A DNA stretch of 64,000 bases, taken from NCBI RefSeq assembly GCF_034932365.1, contig NZ_JAYGHR010000071.1, positions 44,004-108,003 of the forward strand, read 5' to 3'. Under the pieces are notes generated by a model that worked only from the letters and a program-made list of their open reading frames with translations, was not told the DNA's origin and did no database searches. The translations under genes and the position numbers were made by a program. Shown here piece by piece: positions 1 to 8,309 of the stretch; position 1 is the stretch's first letter; each line of letters starts with the position of its first letter. This stretch comes from Capilliphycus robustus. GTDB lineage: Bacteria; Cyanobacteriota; Cyanobacteriia; Cyanobacteriales; Microcoleaceae.

Positions 1-1014
1 TATGGCATGAATGAATTAACTCATTTATACCGAGAATGGAGTAATAAACAAAAAACAAAAGATTTGAATGTGGCTTTATTATACGCCTCCGCCTATGGAA
101 ATACCGCCACCATTGCCCAAGCGATCGCCAAAGGTTTAACGAGGGCAGGTGTTGGGGTAGAATCAATCAATTGTGAATATGTCAAAGCTTCAGAAATTCA
201 AGCTGCAATTGAAAAATGTGATGGGTTTATTATCGGTTCACCCACCTTAGGCGGACACGCCCCGACGCAAATACAAACCGCTTTAGGGATTATTTTAAAC
301 ACCGCTTCTACCAGTAAATTAGCGGGAGTATTTGGATCTTTTGGGTGGAGTGGAGAAGCCATTGATATTCTTGAAGGTAAACTCAAAGATGCGGGCTATA
401 AGTTTGGTTTTGAACCCATTCGCGTCAAATTTAAACCCACCGATGTCACCCTACAAACCTGTGAAGAAGCTGCCGTTGACTTCGCCCAAACCCTGCGACG
501 CACCCAAAAACAGCGTAGCGCCCGATCTTCTATTAACGACTCTGGGGCGGATCGCACCGCCCAAGCGGTAGGGCGTTTAGTGGGTTCGTTGTGTGTGATG
601 TGTTGTCGGCGAGAAGAGGTTCAAAGCGCGATGTTGGCGTCGTGGGTATCTCAAGCGACATTTAACCCCCCAGGTTTAACCATCGCCGTCGCCAAAGATC
701 GGGCGTTAGAGTCTTTAACCCATAGTGGCGATCAATTTGTGTTGAATATCTTAGAAGAAGGAAAACAACTGCGAAAGCATTTTATGAAGCGGTTTGAACC
801 CGGAGAAGATCGGTTTTTGGGCTTAGAAATTGCCGAAGCGTCTAATGGTTGTGTGGTGCTTCAAGATGCGTTGGCTTATCTCGAATGTGAGGTGAAACAA
901 CGGATGGAATGTGGCGATCATTGGTTAATTTATGCTACCGTTACCAATGGTAAAGTCTTGAGTTCTGAAGGGGTAACAGCCGTTCATTATCGGAAAATTG
1001 GTACCTATTATTAA
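1..1014 (+). CDS. Flavodiiron protein (Flv1/Flv3 type), C-terminal part
   Basis: The reading frame is open from base 1, so the gene begins upstream and only its 3' part is here. About residues 20-160 form a flavodoxin-like FMN domain (YASAYGNTATIA phosphate loop, GSPTLGG). About residues 185-335 form a flavin reductase domain (GSLCVMCC, SWVSQATFNPPGLTIAVAKDR). This C-terminal fusion is characteristic of cyanobacterial class C flavodiiron proteins, which reduce O2 to water with NAD(P)H or ferredoxin as photoprotective electron sinks. The N-terminal metallo-beta-lactamase diiron domain must lie outside the window, so its metal ligands and the Flv1/Flv3/Flv2/Flv4 subtype cannot be judged. Family assignment is firm, subtype is not. 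Confidence 0.93.
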   Translation, partial: YGMNELTHLYREWSNKQKTKDLNVALLYASAYGNTATIAQAIAKGLTRAGVGVESINCEYVKASEIQAAIEKCDGFIIGSPTLGGHAPTQIQTALGIILNTASTSKLAGVFGSFGWSGEAIDILEGKLKDAGYKFGFEPIRVKFKPTDVTLQTCEEAAVDFAQTLRRTQKQRSARSSINDSGADRTAQAVGRLVGSLCVMCCRREEVQSAMLASWVSQATFNPPGLTIAVAKDRALESLTHSGDQFVLNILEEGKQLRKHFMKRFEPGEDRFLGLEIAEASNGCVVLQDALAYLECEVKQRMECGDHWLIYATVTNGKVLSSEGVTAVHYRKIGTYY

Positions 1015-1029
1015 GGGATAAAGAGAAAG

Positions 1030-1280
1030 AAGAAAACACAAAGACACAGAGACACAAAGAGATCATTTCTTCGTGACTTAGTGTCTTTGTGGTGAGTTGA
1101 AAGAAAAAAAAACCAAGACACAAAGAGATCATTTCTTCGTGACTTAGTGTCTTTGTGGTGAGTTGAAAGAAGAAAACACCAAGACACAAAGAGATCATTC
1201 TTCGTGACTTAGTGTCTTTGTGGTGAGTTGAAAGAAGAAAACACCAAGACACAAAGAGATCATTTCTTCGTGACTTACTT
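1030..1280. repeat. Tandem array of a 65-66 bp unit
   Basis: Four successive copies start at 1051, 1117, 1183 and 1248, giving periods of 66, 66 and 65 bp; the last is cut short near 1276. Each unit contains GACACAAAGAGATCAT, then TTCTTCGTGACTTAGTG and TCTTTGTGGTGAGTTGAAAG. Copies are nearly identical, so there are no unique spacers. Related single-copy sequence recurs near 3980 and 51695-51765. It fills the interval between the flavodiiron gene and sfsA. The overlapping minus-strand reading frame is repetitive and not a gene. Confidence 0.9.
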
Positions 1281-1297
1281 TCTAACTCGCAGACGCC

Positions 1298-2026
1298 TTA
1301 ATCAAAAATCTCTAATGTTGCTAGTCCTAAATATTGAATACCAATAGGTGTTACTTCAAACCGACAGGGTAAGACTTCGACTCCTATTTTTATCGCTTCA
1401 GTTAACAATTTTGCATAAACGGGATCGGCTATTTTCCCGGTCGAAAAGCGATCGCAATCTCCCCGATTAATGAAATACAACATGACTGCTCGGCCGCCTT
1501 GTTGTACAATGGTTGTTAATTCTCGTAAATGTTTTTGTCCGCGTTCAGTCACCGTATCGGGAAATAACGCTAATCTCTCTTTTGCCCAAGTTGTATTTTT
1601 CACTTCTAAAAAAATCGGTCTATCTTCACCTTGTAACCAAAAATCTACCCGACTTTTACCCTCTGAACCGTAAACGACTTCTTTTTTAATCTCGCTATAA
1701 TTTCCTAATTCGGGAAACAAATGTTGTTTTAAAGCTAATTCTATCACCCGATTCGGTAAACCTGTATTTACCCCGACCCAAGTGGGTTGATTATCTGTGA
1801 CTTGAATTAATTCCCAAGTATAAGCTAACTTGCGCTTGGGGTTGTTACTGGCTGAGACTTGAACCGCATTTCCCAACACACAAACCCCCGTCATCGGCCC
1901 TGTATTCGGACAATGGGCAATAATCGTTTCTCCGGATGATAGCATGATATCGGCGAAGAAACGCTTGTAACGATTGACTAAAACGCCCGCTTGCAGGGGC
2001 GGATATTGATAGAGGAAATCAGTCAT
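1298..2026 (-). CDS. sfsA: SfsA family protein (sugar fermentation stimulation protein homologue)
   Basis: The product is 242 residues, normal for SfsA. Conserved blocks are visible: RYKRFFADIML near the N-terminus, AHCPNTGPMTG, an acidic nuclease-like core with SRVDFWL and FLEVKNTT, FPDTVTERGQKHLREL, and the C-terminal YAKLLTEAIKIGVEVL. SfsA proteins combine an N-terminal OB-like fold with a PD-(D/E)XK nuclease-like domain and bind DNA; the original E. coli protein affects maltose metabolism, but the molecular role in cyanobacteria is not settled. Translation begins at an ATG at 2026. It is convergent with the flavodiiron gene across the 66-bp repeat array and divergent from murJ. Confidence 0.93.
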   Translation of the reverse strand: MTDFLYQYPPLQAGVLVNRYKRFFADIMLSSGETIIAHCPNTGPMTGVCVLGNAVQVSASNNPKRKLAYTWELIQVTDNQPTWVGVNTGLPNRVIELALKQHLFPELGNYSEIKKEVVYGSEGKSRVDFWLQGEDRPIFLEVKNTTWAKERLALFPDTVTERGQKHLRELTTIVQQGGRAVMLYFINRGDCDRFSTGKIADPVYAKLLTEAIKIGVEVLPCRFEVTPIGIQYLGLATLEIFD

Positions 2027-2166
2027 CAGGCAGTTAAAATTAACAGCAATTTCCCTATTTTGCCTGATCGACGCATCTACACGGAATTCTTTCTCTCACC
2101 TATTTTCTAATTGTCCATTCCCCGATACACTAGGGGTTGCCATTAAGCGTTTATCACTAACCATTT

Positions 2167-3780
2167 GTGTCTGAATCGCAAAAAACGACTCGTTCCCTGG
2201 TCAGCATTGCTACAATTGTAGCGGCCGCAACCCTGATCAGCAAAGTATTTGGCCTGGTTCGACAACAGGTAATGGCGGCACTTTTCGGCGTGGGGGCGGC
2301 GATCGACGCCTATAACTATGCTTATGTCATTCCCGGTTTTCTGTTGATTTTACTCGGTGGAATTAATGGCCCGTTTCATAGCGCCATTGTCAGCGCCTTA
2401 GCCAAACGCGATCGCAGTGAAGCGGCGCCTTTGATCGAAACGATCACCACGTTAGTCAGTGGCGTATTACTGCTGATCACGATTTTTCTAATGGCTTTTT
2501 CGAGTCCATTAATTGATTTAGTTGCCCCTGGACTTAGCCAAACTCCCGCAGGTTTAGAAATTCGGGCGATCGCCATTCAACAACTACAAATTATGGCACC
2601 GATGGCGTTATTTGCGGGGTTAATTGGGATTGGTTTCGGAACGTTAAATGCGGCCGATATGTACTGGTTGCCGTCTATTAGTCCGTTATTTTCCAGTGTG
2701 GCATTAATTGGCAGTTTGGGAGTATTAGCAGTCTATCTCGGCCCAAAAATTACCGATCCGCAATATGCTTTACTGGGCGGAATGGTATTAGCAATTGGAA
2801 CGTTAGCCGGGGCGATATTGCAGTGGTTGGTACAACTTCCGGCGATGTGGCGATCGCAATTAGGAAGGTTGCGGTTTAGATTTAACCTCAAACAACCCGG
2901 GGTTAGAGATGTGATGCGCGTGATGATTCCGGCGACATTTTCATCAGGAATGCTGCAAATAAACGTTTATACCGACTTGTTTTTTGCCTCTTATATTCCC
3001 CAAGCGGCTGCTGCGATGGCTTATTCCGGGTTATTGGTTCAAACGCCATTAGGAATCATTTCTAACGTGATTTTAGTACCGTTTTTACCGATCTTTTCTC
3101 GACTGCGAGAACCGTCAGACTGGCCGGAATTAAAGACTAGAATTCGTCAAGCGCTAATGTTAACGGCTTTAACCATGTTACCCTTAAGTTCGGTGATGGT
3201 TCCTTTAGCATTACCCATTGTGCGAGTGGTTTATGAACGCTATGCTTTTGATTTAGCTGCGTCTCAGTTTGTCGCTTCAGTTTTGATGGCTTATAGCGTG
3301 GGAATGTTTGTGTATTTGGGGCGAGATGTTTTAGTGAGAGTTTTTTATGGGTTAGGAGATGGAGAAACCCCGTTTCGCGTCAGTATGGTGAATATTTTCC
3401 TGAATGGGGTGTTAGATTTTTTCCTCGTCAAAGCCTTTGGCGCACCGGGTTTAGTGTTAGCAACGGTGGGGGTTAATTTAATATCAATGTTGATGTTTTT
3501 AGTGCTATTAGATCGCAAAATAGGCGGACTTCCTTGGCGAGAATGGGGGTTTCCGTTACTGGGTTTAACGGTAGGAAGTTTATTTGCGGGTTTAGCTTGT
3601 TGGGGAACAGTTTGGGGAACTCAACAGCTTTTAGTAACTGAAAGTTTTGTGGTTTTATTAATAGAACTTTGTCTAGCAACAACAGTCGGACTTACTGTAT
3701 TTGCTACTTTTGCGATGCAGATGAAGTTACCCGAAGTTGATTTATTAATGAGTAAAGTCCGACAAAAAATCAGTCGATAA
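2167..3780 (+). CDS. murJ: Lipid II flippase MurJ (MviN family)
   Basis: The 537-residue polytopic membrane protein begins with a GTG codon. The N-terminus has the family signature: STATIVAAATLISK-like first helix, FGLVRQQVMAALFGVG, DAYNYAYVIPGFLLILLGG and the amphipathic GPFHSAIVSAL segment. About 14 hydrophobic segments follow, as in the MATE/MOP-superfamily flippases that move lipid-linked peptidoglycan precursor across the plasma membrane. Conserved loops such as VFYGLGDGETPFRVS and TPLGIISNVILVPFLPIFSRL are present. It lies 140 bp from the divergent sfsA start and appears monocistronic. No missing segment is seen. Confidence 0.95.
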   Translation: MSESQKTTRSLVSIATIVAAATLISKVFGLVRQQVMAALFGVGAAIDAYNYAYVIPGFLLILLGGINGPFHSAIVSALAKRDRSEAAPLIETITTLVSGVLLLITIFLMAFSSPLIDLVAPGLSQTPAGLEIRAIAIQQLQIMAPMALFAGLIGIGFGTLNAADMYWLPSISPLFSSVALIGSLGVLAVYLGPKITDPQYALLGGMVLAIGTLAGAILQWLVQLPAMWRSQLGRLRFRFNLKQPGVRDVMRVMIPATFSSGMLQINVYTDLFFASYIPQAAAAMAYSGLLVQTPLGIISNVILVPFLPIFSRLREPSDWPELKTRIRQALMLTALTMLPLSSVMVPLALPIVRVVYERYAFDLAASQFVASVLMAYSVGMFVYLGRDVLVRVFYGLGDGETPFRVSMVNIFLNGVLDFFLVKAFGAPGLVLATVGVNLISMLMFLVLLDRKIGGLPWREWGFPLLGLTVGSLFAGLACWGTVWGTQQLLVTESFVVLLIELCLATTVGLTVFATFAMQMKLPEVDLLMSKVRQKISR

Positions 3781-4286
3781 GTAACCAGTCACCAGTAAAA
3801 AGGCAATAGGGAGAAGTTTTGTAGGGGCGGGTTCAGCCTAGATCTATGTTTCTCATCAATAACCTCTGTAAACCCGCCCGTCTCAGAGGAATAGTGTAGG
3901 GGCGGGTTTATATAACTTATTTGTGGGAAAACATACATTTATACTATAGCAATGAGCAGGTTAATGTTTACAACTTCTTTGTGTCTTTGTGTCGAGCGTG
4001 GTAACATTCAAGGCTTGGGTTCAATTGCTGTCAACTCGATTCATAGATCAGTGCATTCAGAGAGAATCGCTGCGGATTGATTGAAAACCCTGAATTTAGG
4101 AAAAGATGATACATCGGCTATTAAAAATAAACCGTTACCATGATATAATTTAATTGGGGTAAAAACAGTAAAATTTTCCGAAAAGATCTCACCTAAGATC
4201 GAGTTTGAATTGACGCGGAGAAACAAATCTTAGATTATGTTAAAGTACGCTATGTTAAAGAGTGATGCACCTCACAAAGCCCTAAT
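3781..4286. other. Intergenic region with GGGGCGGGTT palindrome remnants
   Basis: No gene is supported in this 506-bp interval between murJ and the carotenoid oxygenase gene. It holds one full imperfect palindrome of the GTAGGGGCGGGTT...AACCCGCCC family at about 3821-3880 and a second left arm at about 3896-3911. A short AAGACAC-family fragment lies near 3978-3995. The remaining AT-rich 300 bp must contain the downstream promoter, but no convincing -35/-10 pair was identified. Confidence 0.7.
3821..3881. repeat. Dispersed GC-terminal palindrome, copy 1
   Basis: GTAGGGGCGGGTT at the left and AACCCGCCCG at the right are inverted arms around a variable AT-rich centre of about 35 bp. The same arms recur at 14348-14411, 22269-22328, 31325-31800 and 58915-59135. 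There is no coding capacity. It resembles a small non-autonomous palindromic element or a transcribed hairpin. Confidence 0.75.
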
Positions 4287-5672
4287 ATGACCTCAACAGT
4301 TGCAACTAATCCTTATCTTGAAGGGAATTTTGCCCCGGTTCGGGATGAAATTACTGCTGACAACCTGAAAGTCATCGGTGAACTTCCTGCGGGTTTATCG
4401 GGGATGTTTTTACGAAACGGCTCGAATCCTCAATTTTCCCCGATTGGACAGTATCATTGGTTTGATGGGGATGGGATGATTCATGGGGTTCAACTCCAAA
4501 ACGGTAAAGCATCCTATCGCAACCGCTACGTTCGGACTCACGGCTATAATATTGAACACAAAGCCGGAACCGCCCTCTGGAGTGGAATGTTTGAACCGCC
4601 TCAACAAGACCTTCCGGGTGGCCCTAGCAAAAACACCGCCAATACTGCTTTAGTTTGGCACGCGGGGAAATTTTTAGCCCTGTGGGAAGGGGGAAACCCT
4701 CATGCGTTAACGCTTCCAGACATTAACACCATTGGCGCTTATGACTTTGACGGTGAACTGACTTGTGCCTTTACCGCTCATCCGAAAGTTGACCCCCAAA
4801 CGGGTGAAATGAGGTTTATCGGCTATTCGATGATCACTCCCCCCTATTTACACTATGGTTGGGTGGCACCCGATGGAAAACTGAAGCAAATTAACCCCAT
4901 TGAACTTCCTGTGGGGGTGATGATGCACGATTTTGCCATCACCGAAAATTATACAATCTTTATGGATTTACCCCTCACATTCCGACCTGAACGAATGCAA
5001 CGGGGCGAACCTCCAATGATGTTTGAACGAGAAACACCGAGTCGGTTTGGAATTGTTCCCCGTCATGGTGATAATAGTCAAGTGAAATGGTTTGAATGTC
5101 CGTCTTGTTTCATTTTCCACACGTTAAACGCCTATGAACAAGGGGATGAGGTTGTTTTAATTGCTTCTCGGATGGAAGCAACGACTATACTCTTTATGAC
5201 CAGTGAAGAAAATGCAGATATTCCCTTGTTATATCGGTGGCGGTTTAACTTAAAAACCGGAGAAGTCAAACAAGAACAGTTAGGGGATACACCTGCGGAG
5301 TTTCCCGTGATTAATAATCAGTTTACCGGACGACAAAACCGTTATGGTTATGCAGGTAAAATAGCCCCGGTTGAGGTTCCTTTATTTGAAGGAATTAATA
5401 AGTACGATTTTGAAGAAAATACTTGTGAAGTTCATCTTTTTGGAGAGGGACGGTTTGGCGGTGAGGCGGTGTTTGCTGCTCGTTCAGACGATAGCACTGA
5501 AGATGCAGGCTGGTTAGTGACGTTTGTTTATGACGAGAACGAACAACAGTCAGAATTAGTGATTGTTGATGCTCAAAATATCACCTCTGAACCTGTAGCG
5601 CGAGTGATTATTCCCCAACGGGTTCCCTATGGTTTTCATGGAACTTGGGTATCGCAAGAACAGTTGCAATAA
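4287..5672 (+). CDS. Carotenoid cleavage oxygenase family protein
   Basis: The 461-residue soluble protein belongs to the carotenoid oxygenase (RPE65/CCD/lignostilbene dioxygenase) family, non-heme iron enzymes that cleave polyene or stilbene double bonds with O2. The four iron-binding histidines of the seven-bladed propeller are visible: His165 (FTAHPKVDP), His214 (MMHDFAIT), His278 (FIFHTLNAY) and His451 (GFHGTWV). The N-terminal LRNGSNPQFSP and HWFDGDGMIHG blocks are also typical. Length is normal for bacterial members. The substrate (carotenoid, apocarotenal or stilbene) cannot be read from the sequence. It is convergent with aroH. Confidence 0.93.
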   Translation: MTSTVATNPYLEGNFAPVRDEITADNLKVIGELPAGLSGMFLRNGSNPQFSPIGQYHWFDGDGMIHGVQLQNGKASYRNRYVRTHGYNIEHKAGTALWSGMFEPPQQDLPGGPSKNTANTALVWHAGKFLALWEGGNPHALTLPDINTIGAYDFDGELTCAFTAHPKVDPQTGEMRFIGYSMITPPYLHYGWVAPDGKLKQINPIELPVGVMMHDFAITENYTIFMDLPLTFRPERMQRGEPPMMFERETPSRFGIVPRHGDNSQVKWFECPSCFIFHTLNAYEQGDEVVLIASRMEATTILFMTSEENADIPLLYRWRFNLKTGEVKQEQLGDTPAEFPVINNQFTGRQNRYGYAGKIAPVEVPLFEGINKYDFEENTCEVHLFGEGRFGGEAVFAARSDDSTEDAGWLVTFVYDENEQQSELVIVDAQNITSEPVARVIIPQRVPYGFHGTWVSQEQLQ

Positions 5673-5696
5673 TTAATTTTTTCACGACTGACTGAA

Positions 5697-5726
5697 AAAC
5701 CCGGTAACTCCTACGAAACCGGGTTT
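5697..5726. terminator. Hairpin between convergent genes (AAACCCGGT family)
   Basis: AAACCCGGT and ACCGGGTTT form a perfect 9-bp stem around a 12-nt loop. It sits between the ends of the convergent carotenoid oxygenase and aroH genes, where a bidirectional terminator would be useful. The tail is only TTTCTGG, so intrinsic termination is uncertain. The same core appears as longer hairpins at 33813-33844 and 46142-46174, so it is also a member of a dispersed repeat family. Confidence 0.5.
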
Positions 5727-5746
5727 CTGGGAATTCGGTTCTTAAG

Positions 5747-6136
5747 TTATGATAAACTGGCACGGGCTAAACTCCAATCTGGGCGTAAATCTTTCGCCCC
5801 CCGTAGATAGGGATGATGAACTTCAGTTTGACTCGCGGGTAAATTCACATGAACCAAAAACCGGATACACCGCTCTAAACTTCCCGGAACCTGCATCTGC
5901 TGAACATCCAATAACGGAACATTTTCCCACTGGGGACGCTGACGAGCAACGGCGGCTGGAAATGTAGCATCGAGATCGCGAGTTACAGTAAAGGTTGTAC
6001 TGATGATCTGTTCAGGTTTAAGATTGTTGAGAGTTTCCAGTTCATCAAGCAGTTCTGTCACCGCTTCTTGAATGGCTTCGATAGAATTTTCCGAGACTGT
6101 TGTTGCTCCACGTATTGCTCGTACACGCCACTCCAC
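5747..6136 (-). CDS. aroH: Chorismate mutase, monofunctional AroH class
   Basis: The 129-residue product matches the small trimeric AroH-type chorismate mutase, which converts chorismate to prephenate for phenylalanine and tyrosine synthesis. Signature segments are VEWRVRAIRGATTVSENS at the N-terminus, FTVTRDLDATFPAAVAR, WENVPLLDVQQM and the C-terminal RCIRFLVHVN. The frame is open upstream to 6292, but the GTG at 6136 fits the family start exactly and is preceded by GGAGG seven bases away. With that start the gene does not overlap sppA and lies 109 bp downstream of it on the same strand. The two may be cotranscribed. Confidence 0.93.
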   Translation of the reverse strand: MEWRVRAIRGATTVSENSIEAIQEAVTELLDELETLNNLKPEQIISTTFTVTRDLDATFPAAVARQRPQWENVPLLDVQQMQVPGSLERCIRFLVHVNLPASQTEVHHPYLRGAKDLRPDWSLARASLS

Positions 6137-6245
6137 GAAAAGTCCTCCAGTTTTCCTTAGTTGTGCGTTATCAGTTGAAATGCTCAATGAGAACGTTTCA
6201 TCTGAATCACTAGCGATCGCTAACTGACCCCAGTTTACTTCAATT

Positions 6246-7067
6246 TTAGGGTCTATATAACCATAACGGTAAACCACTGGTAGAGAGTTCAAATTCTAGC
6301 CAATTTGTGGCGGCTGATAACCCAGAGGTGTCCAAATTATTACTGCTTAAGACTCGACTCACCAGAGATTTGGGCTTTTCTAAGGTATCACATTCTGCTT
6401 TGTCGGGATCAAGGTTGACCAATTCCGCCGCCCACCGACGGGCTTCTTCTTCAGTCCCCAAACGATCAATCACACCCAACGCTAAAGCCTGTTCTCCGGT
6501 AAAGATGCGACCATCAGCAAATTCTCTAACCGCAGTTTCTTCTAAGTTGCGAGACTCGGCGACTGTTCTGACAAACTGATGATAACTGATATCGATCAAT
6601 TCTTGCAAAATTTGTTTTTCGGGATCGGTGAGTTCTCGATCAAAGGCTAATATATCTTTGTAGGGGCCGGACTTGATCACTTTGAACGATACCCCAACTT
6701 TATCTAAGAGGCGTTCGATGTTGTTTCCCCGTATGATTACCCCAATACTTCCGGTGATGGTTCCTGGGTTTGCCATAATATGTTGAGCGCCCATGCCAAT
6801 ATAAACGCCCCCAGATGCGGAAATATTACCAAAACTGGCGACAATTTTTAGTTTATCCTGTAATTTTTTCAGAGCGCTATAAATTTCTTGAGAATCTCCA
6901 ACGGTTCCCCCAGGACTATCGATCCGCAATAATAAAGCTGGATATTTGCGTTCTTCGATGGTTTTCAGGGCTTCGAGTACCCGTTTCCTTGTGTCACTGG
7001 CGATCGCACCAGTTATTTCAATTCGAGCAATTTGTTTGCGATACCGAGGTTTAAATGGCCAGATCAT
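6246..7067 (-). CDS. sppA: Signal peptide peptidase SppA, short form
   Basis: At 273 residues this is the short single-domain SppA, a Ser/Lys protease of the ClpP/crotonase fold that degrades cleaved signal peptides or membrane proteins. LLLRIDSPGGTVGDSQEIY and the catalytic-serine block ISASGGVYIGMGA (Ser85) are clear. The general-base lysine lies in VIKSGPYKDI (Lys132 or Lys137). GSIGVI is also conserved. There is no obvious N-terminal transmembrane helix, unlike many SppA proteins. It precedes aroH on the same strand. Cyanobacterial SppA homologues have been linked to light and phycobilisome acclimation; that is family knowledge, not shown here. Confidence 0.93.
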   Translation of the reverse strand: MIWPFKPRYRKQIARIEITGAIASDTRKRVLEALKTIEERKYPALLLRIDSPGGTVGDSQEIYSALKKLQDKLKIVASFGNISASGGVYIGMGAQHIMANPGTITGSIGVIIRGNNIERLLDKVGVSFKVIKSGPYKDILAFDRELTDPEKQILQELIDISYHQFVRTVAESRNLEETAVREFADGRIFTGEQALALGVIDRLGTEEEARRWAAELVNLDPDKAECDTLEKPKSLVSRVLSSNNLDTSGLSAATNWLEFELSTSGLPLWLYRP

Positions 7068-7256
7068 TTGCTATCCAGAAGGGGATTTTTATCCAACAGA
7101 ATCTTTGATTGTAACAAATTTTAGCAGAAGGGAGAAAGAAGTCGCGAGTTATGGCCTACAAGACTGGTGACTGTTCCCTAGACATCTTCTCCCTAACTCG
7201 GTATGATTGTAAAGATAATTTAACAAAACAAAAATTATAATTAACTTTGAAGGCTC

Positions 7257-8309
7257 ATGCAGCTAAAACAGACCGATATTAAATTACCATTTCAATCTCT
7301 TTTTTTAATCGCCCCGTTTTTTCTGTGGGGAACGGCGATGGTGGCGATGAAGGGCGTGATGCCGAATACAACGCCTTTGTTTATGGGGGGAGTGCGTTTA
7401 GTTCCGGCAGGCTTGCTAATATTATTGTTTACCACACTGCAAGGTAGATCTCAACCCCAAGGATGGAAAGCCTGGTTTTGGATTAGTCTATTTGCATTAG
7501 TCGATGGGGCGTTATTTCAAGGATTTCTCGCCGAAGGACTAGAAAGAACCGGGGCGGGGTTAGGATCAGTAATGATCGACTCTCAACCCTTGGCTGTCGC
7601 GATATTATCCTTGTGGCTATTTCAAGATAAAATCGGCTTTTGGGGATGGTTAGGCTTACTGATCGGAGTTGGCGGAATTAGTTTAATAGGCTTACCCGAT
7701 GAACTGATTTTAAATGGCTTTAACCTGGAAACCGCAGGCATGAGTTGGGGAGTGGATCAATTATTCCAAAGTGGCGAATGGTTAATGTTGTTAGCATCGC
7801 TGTCAATGGCTGTCGGTACGGTATTAGTGCGTTGGGTGTGTCGCTATTGTGATCCCGTTGTCGCCACAGGTTGGCACATGATCATCGGGGGTTTACCGTT
7901 ATTTGTCCTTTCTGGAAGCTTAGAGTCTCAACAATGGACGCATTTAGGCGCTTATGACTGGATGGCTTTAGGTTACTCTACCGTGTTTGGCAGTGCGATC
8001 GCCTATGCGTTGTTCTTCTATTTTGCCTCTAGCGGTTCACTGACGAGTCTGAGTTCATTAACCTTTTTGACTCCAGTGTTTGCGCTCTTGTTCGGAAATA
8101 TCTTTTTAGGAGAAGTCCTCAGTCCGCTACAATCATTAGGGGTAGGTTTAACGTTGGTCAGTATTTATCTGGTCAACCAACGCGACACCTTAGCAGAAAA
8201 GCTGAAATTCAACCGTTCTGTGCCTCAGAACTTAAACTCCCTCAACGAACAACAACAACAACTTCATTCATCCAAGGCCAAGGCTGTTGAACTTCCTGTA
8301 GAGAAGTAA
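7257..8309 (+). CDS. EamA/DMT-superfamily permease
   Basis: The 350-residue protein has ten hydrophobic segments arranged as two EamA repeats (about residues 15-145 and 175-310). Features include FFLWGTAMVAMKGVMP near the start, FQGFLAEGLERTGAG, and the second-repeat signature TFLTPVFALLFGNIFLGE. DMT permeases export or exchange metabolites such as amino acids or sugar phosphates; the substrate is unknown. The final lysine codon and the stop (8304-8309) lie in sequence shared with the left ends of the adjacent insertion element copies. The native C-terminus was therefore probably altered by the insertion, but only in a variable Gln-rich tail. Confidence 0.88.
   Translation: MQLKQTDIKLPFQSLFLIAPFFLWGTAMVAMKGVMPNTTPLFMGGVRLVPAGLLILLFTTLQGRSQPQGWKAWFWISLFALVDGALFQGFLAEGLERTGAGLGSVMIDSQPLAVAILSLWLFQDKIGFWGWLGLLIGVGGISLIGLPDELILNGFNLETAGMSWGVDQLFQSGEWLMLLASLSMAVGTVLVRWVCRYCDPVVATGWHMIIGGLPLFVLSGSLESQQWTHLGAYDWMALGYSTVFGSAIAYALFFYFASSGSLTSLSSLTFLTPVFALLFGNIFLGEVLSPLQSLGVGLTLVSIYLVNQRDTLAEKLKFNRSVPQNLNSLNEQQQQLHSSKAKAVELPVEK

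Noticed and set aside
941..1252. Minus-strand 103-codon frame with a repeated FFFQLTTKTLSHEEMISLCL peptide
   Set aside because: It is a translation of the 66-bp tandem repeat array and overlaps the flavodiiron 3' end; repetition comes from the DNA repeat, not from a protein.
1051..1276. Possible CRISPR array
   Set aside because: The whole 65-66 bp unit is repeated with no unique spacers, and no cas genes are nearby.
6137..6292. N-terminal extension of chorismate mutase to ATG 6292
   Set aside because: It overlaps the sppA 3' end and is not part of the AroH family; the GTG at 6136 has a GGAGG at proper spacing.
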